Assembly: GCF_963576545.1 (NCBI RefSeq)
Contig: NC_083653.1
Location: forward strand, 16,093,358 to 16,157,357
Length of the DNA stretch: 64,000 bases
Source of the DNA: Limanda limanda
Lineage: Eukaryota; Chordata; Actinopteri; Pleuronectiformes; Pleuronectidae
Direction of reading: 5' to 3'
The translations under genes were made by a program, and so were the position numbers. Below the pieces are notes generated by a model. It ran no database searches. It saw only the letters and a list, made by a program, of their open reading frames with translations, and was not told the origin of the DNA. Positions 60,177 through 64,000 of this stretch are shown here, piece by piece. Every line of letters begins with the position of its first letter. Position 1 is the first letter of the stretch.

Positions 60177-61979
60177 GCATACTCCAGGTTTAGAGTGGAG
60201 ATATGACGTTCCCTCAGCTCAGCAGTTGTCTCATGTTCAGTCCAGCTATTTCTTCCTTTTTCCAGTCTTTATGCTATGCTAGGATAAACAGCTGTTCGCT
60301 GCAGTTTTATATCTAACCAACAGAATAAAGGTTTTATATAACTCTTAGCAACAAAGTCAAAATCCTTGAATATGTCTAGCACCTGTGTTGAGATATTAGT
60401 ATATTTTTTTAAGTATTTGATCAAGCTCCTGCTGAGAATGTCACAAAAAGAGAATCCTTGTTCTCTGCAGCTATCAGTGCCTGTGACAAAAGGCTCGTCA
60501 GTACAGGCGTGCACATCCAGCAACCCCTCTTCCTCCTCCGCGATTCCACAGGCCACAAAGAGGCCTTGTCCTTCTATAGAAAGTTCATTGAAGATGTTTA
60601 AACCTGATAACAGTTCTTAACTCAATCAGTTAAAGTCCCCCTCCCTGAGAGACCTAATTTTCAGCCTACATCATGTCCTTCCTCCTGCTCCGACCCAGAC
60701 ACCGCCCCTCTCCTGCATGTTCTTGATATTTCCCGGTTGTTGTGAATGCGTCTCCCCAGACGATCTCCTGCTGCATTCTTCGTATGCAAAAACTAATCTC
60801 AAGTCAAGTTAGAAAATTGCTAAAGAGACTATAAAGATCTATCTACATATTGTGCAATGTCTGTTCCTTCCCTCTCAGTATCAAAACACTGTTGAGATTT
60901 GTGACCTACCGATCCCTCAAAGCCTGGTACTGTTGTGAAACCATCTGACTTACATTCATCAGGTACAGCACAGAATTATGAATAGAAACCTCTCCTTCTC
61001 TTAATGCCAACGACGTGACCCACTGGGCCCCTTCAACACACATGCTGTGATCCACAGAAGGCCTGTTGCAAGGTCAACCGGTCGAGCTGGATTAATGTCA
61101 TATCTTTTCAACACAAGAGGGCAGTGAAGCCTTTCCACTGGCCTGTTCCCCAGCCGCCGCAGAGGCATGGTTGCACACACACTGTTCACGGACCAGTCAG
61201 TCGGTGACATCGTACCCTGCTGCAGATTAGAGTTATCTTTACCTGCACTAATCTCTACAAATGTCTCCGTCTTCAAGGGAAATAAAATAAGGATTTTGAA
61301 CGCTTGCATTTTTCCCCCTAATGTGTTGATGTGGAGACCAGATAGTAGTCGAAAGCCTCTGATGAATAATTTTATGATTTATTTTTCAGGATTATAGATC
61401 ATTGTGCACTTTCAAGAAAAAAAGAGAAGGTATTGGTGTTAGAATCATTTCCCTCAACTTGCTTTGATTTACTGTAATAAATGACCTTTTTAAATGAAGA
61501 GGATAATAACAAGGATTCTTAAGATTTTAGCATAAGTGAAATCACACTCAAACACTATTAGATGAAGTAGCTGCACACGCTACGGTGCTGACAGAAAGAT
61601 GGACCTCATGCATTAAAGTGTTTGAATCACGGTCCCCCAGACAGATGCAGATAACATCCTGAGAGGAAAGTGCATCAGTACACTACACCTCCTTTTCGTC
61701 ACTGAACCTTCACATTGCTGACATCAGGTAATCCCAGGGCACAGTCATGAACAGGACTCCATCTTTAATTATACCGAACAGACATAAGACCTTTTAAATG
61801 CTGCACAGCTATCACACTTAGCTAGAAATCTAATTTCCTCTTGCCTCGTCTACTATAACTCCCTTTATAATGGGTCTTACTCAGAAATCAATCCACCGTC
61901 TGCTTTTAACACAATTCCAAAAATTGTAACAATATCACCCCTGTTTTAGCATCATTTCACTTGTTTATTTTAGGATTGA

Positions 61980-62361
61980 TTCTAAAACTCTTTTAATTAC
62001 TTTTAAAACAAGGGTTTACATTTCAGACCATTTATCTCCCTGCGAGCCAGGATGAAGTCGGAGATCCTCAGGGAAGACAATGTTAGCCTTTCCAAAATCT
62101 TGGCTGAAAACGAAAGGAGACAGAGAATTTGCTGAGAGGGCACCTACACTTTGGAACAATCTGCCAGAAGAGATAACAAAAATCGGTAACATGTTTAATC
62201 TCTCTTTTAAGACACATCTCTATAATAAAGCTGTCATTTTTATTATCTGTATCTTCATTTTTATTATTTGTGACTTTCAGACTGTTTGTTGAAAAGCGCT
62301 TTGTTACTTGTATTGGAAGTCTATATATACAAATAAAGTTATTATTATTATAATTATTATA
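61980..62361 (+). mobile_element. LINE 3' end (L2/CR1/Rex1-type) with ATT tail
   Basis: One frame reads ERAPTLWNNLPEEIT, then FKTHLYNKA, the conserved last residues of fish non-LTR reverse transcriptase ORFs. A 3' UTR with AAAGCGCTTTGTTAC, AATAAA and a (TTA)n tail follows. It is 5'-truncated, as is typical of target-primed insertion. Confidence 0.8.
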
Positions 62362-63127
62362 CGAGACACCCAGATACTCAGCCACAGGGAATACAACACT
62401 CGTAACAAGGGTTTCTGTTGTTTGCATCCCAGTCTGGTCAAAAATTTCCCAAGATGTAGCTTGTAAGAGCTTGTATGTTGTTGCTAAGAAACAGTTTTTC
62501 ATGTGCCCCCAATAGGTGGTCTCTTTATGAATATCATTACATTTCCCCATTCATGGGTGGCAAGACATCTTTATCCCTTGCAGACCATGTTTATCGCAAT
62601 TTTCATGACTAAATTTGGGAGGGATGCTGATGCTCACTGTGGTTTTGGGCCTAAATATATTTACTGAGAGATGCAGTTTTGAGGTGAAGGTAATTGCTTA
62701 CAACTAGTAGAGGCTGTGTGTCTGTGGATTAACAGTTTTAAATAAATATGTTATAATATAAATGTCCAAATCAAAAGCAAGCCTTTTTTCCTACACAGCA
62801 GTGATGGGGATACTTACATTTATCTCTAATTAATCATGGACAACATTAGGACTTCATCCAGAGGTGTATCCACAGGAGGTCCAGTCTAGGGTGTGGGGCT
62901 CCCCCATAGTTGTGGCCCCTTTTACACGCACTGTGTGCACTCTGTGTGGGCCAAAGACTCGGGGCATGGCCCCCTGTCTTCCTGCTGGGCCTCCATCTGC
63001 TGTTGAGGTGGTTAGGTCCCCAGATTGATGGCAAGACAATGAGTTTATGACATGTGTCGCCGTGAGTGACAGAGGGTCTCGTCCCAACTGGGCCTCCCGA
63101 CGACCACTGATCTCCCATTTGTCGTAG

Positions 63128-63635
63128 GCACTTTGCCAAGGCTAATGGGAGGAGTGATCCTCCTGCTGTGGACTGGGACTTGTAGTTTACAGCTGCCTGG
63201 TAATTCAGGACAAGGAGTGAATCTGAATTGGCACGTAAGCAAGCTTTAACACGTATGTCTTAATCTTAAAGCACAATAATCAGTGTTAAAAGCGTGTGCA
63301 CGAAACCATAGAACCTTCACTGCTAATTTGGGATTGGTACGAGTTGATTTGCTGCACCTTCTCTTCGCAGAGACTTTGTGAAGCCTTCTAAACTGGTCTC
63401 TGATGTTCCCCAGTTGCCCCAGCAGTGCTCCTTTCACACACCTGTCAACACGCTGCCTCTTTCCACTTTGGTGGGTCCAAGTCAAAAAGAAATCGCTTCC
63501 TTCATCTCCCACTCCTCTCCTACTCGCCCCAAACAGGATGATAAAAGCTGGAGTTTCACATCTGAGCAACTGCAACAATGCTACTGTACCTTCAAAGGGG
63601 GAAGATTGCCACATTGTGAGATGACAGGCTATTGA
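63128..63635 (+). other. Possible two terminal exons of an unrecognised gene (weak)
   Basis: A candidate exon at 63128-63181 (after TTTGTCGTAG, before GT-AGTT) and one at 63371-63635 (after CTCTTCGCAG) join in frame. Together they read SDPPAVDWDL-DFVKPSKL and run on to a stop at 63633. The composition looks protein-like and both acceptors are fair. I do not recognise the protein, found no start, and open frames also exist on the other strand. It may be chance. Confidence 0.25.
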
Positions 63636-63765
63636 TATGAAAGTGTTGTCTCCTTCCTGGGTGAGATCAGAGGAGGCCCGGTAGATGTGTGCTGTTATGC
63701 TGCTCTGAGTGGTCTGACCAGTCTGGTGGTGGAGAAGTGTCATGGCGGACAGACTTAAATGGGGT

Positions 63766-63824
<59 letters not shown>

Positions 63825-63847
63825 TGTGTGTGTGTGTGTGTGTGTAT
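63766..63847. repeat. (TG)n microsatellite
   Basis: About 80 bp of TG with one C interruption. Confidence 0.95.
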
Positions 63848-64000
63848 TTGTCAGTTGTTTCTCGCAGGAATTTGGCATAATCCATTTGGCAAAAGCTTGT
63901 TATTGTTTTCTGTTGTCTCTACTTGTATTTGCACATAATCAGAGTGGGTCATTTGTGAACATAAAAGACTGAAAATGACACAAGTGTAAAATATTTGTTT

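Larger units (their letters stand above)
56610..64000. other. Mostly non-coding interval to the right edge
   Basis: Contains a SINE (59155-59340), CA tract (60118-60176), LINE 3' end (61980-62361), TG tract (63766-63847) and a weak exon-like block near 62850-63635. No recognised protein-coding gene. Confidence 0.5.

Noticed and set aside
61001..61309. 102-codon minus-strand ORF
   Set aside because: Looks fairly protein-like but has no known motif, no neighbouring exons and no conserved start or splice sites that I can see.
63246..63878. 210-codon minus-strand ORF at the right edge
   Set aside because: Half of it is CA repeat translation, and the rest is antisense to the exon-like frames on the + strand; no domain recognised.

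Overview
The window is vertebrate nuclear DNA, almost certainly from a teleost fish. The signs are short multi-exon genes with GT-AG introns, very abundant (CA)n/(TG)n microsatellites, several non-autonomous hAT-type transposons, fish-type SINE and LINE remnants, and an intronless fish-type TRIM gene. No prokaryotic features, CRISPR arrays or tRNA/rRNA genes were seen. The species cannot be named from the sequence alone.

Layout. 1-7150 is non-coding, microsatellite-rich sequence upstream of a HUNK-like Ser/Thr kinase gene (+ strand, 11 coding exons, 7151-17186, 767 codons plus stop, all phases consistent). 17187-23690 holds SINE and LINE relics and a broken RecQ-like helicase fragment. 23732-25408 is an intronless RING/B-box/coiled-coil/PRY-SPRY TRIM gene (+). 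25425-31838 is non-coding; it contains a decayed second copy of HUNK-like exon 9, a polypurine block, and the 3' UTR of the next gene with a SECIS element. 31839-38953 (- strand, 10 exons, 399 residues) is selenoprotein I (ethanolaminephosphotransferase), with an in-frame UGA selenocysteine codon 14 codons before the true stop. Divergently, 40238-40351 (+) is the 37-residue OST4 subunit of oligosaccharyltransferase, with non-coding first and last exons. 44328-55514 (-) is AGBL5/CCP5, a cytosolic tubulin deglutamylase; the sequence supports two alternative C-terminal ends. 55515-64000 contains the likely AGBL5 5' UTR exons, then non-coding DNA with SINE and LINE 3' ends, and a weak candidate for an unknown gene at the right edge.

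The genes do not form one pathway. They are a kinase, an innate-immunity-type ubiquitin ligase, a phospholipid synthesis enzyme of the ER/Golgi, an ER glycosylation subunit and a tubulin-modifying enzyme. SELENOI and OST4 are head to head around a roughly 400-bp interval with ETS and YY1 motifs, so they probably share a bidirectional promoter. From memory, OST4 and AGBL5 are also neighbours in mammals.

The most interesting observations are the complete SECIS and recoded UGA of SELENOI, the two predicted AGBL5 C-termini joined through an internal donor, the decayed copy of HUNK-like exon 9 about 12.7 kb downstream, the altered glycine loop of the kinase, the nested hAT elements with target-site duplications, and the ISRE-like site just upstream of the TRIM start codon. 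I found no convincing wholly new multi-gene system.
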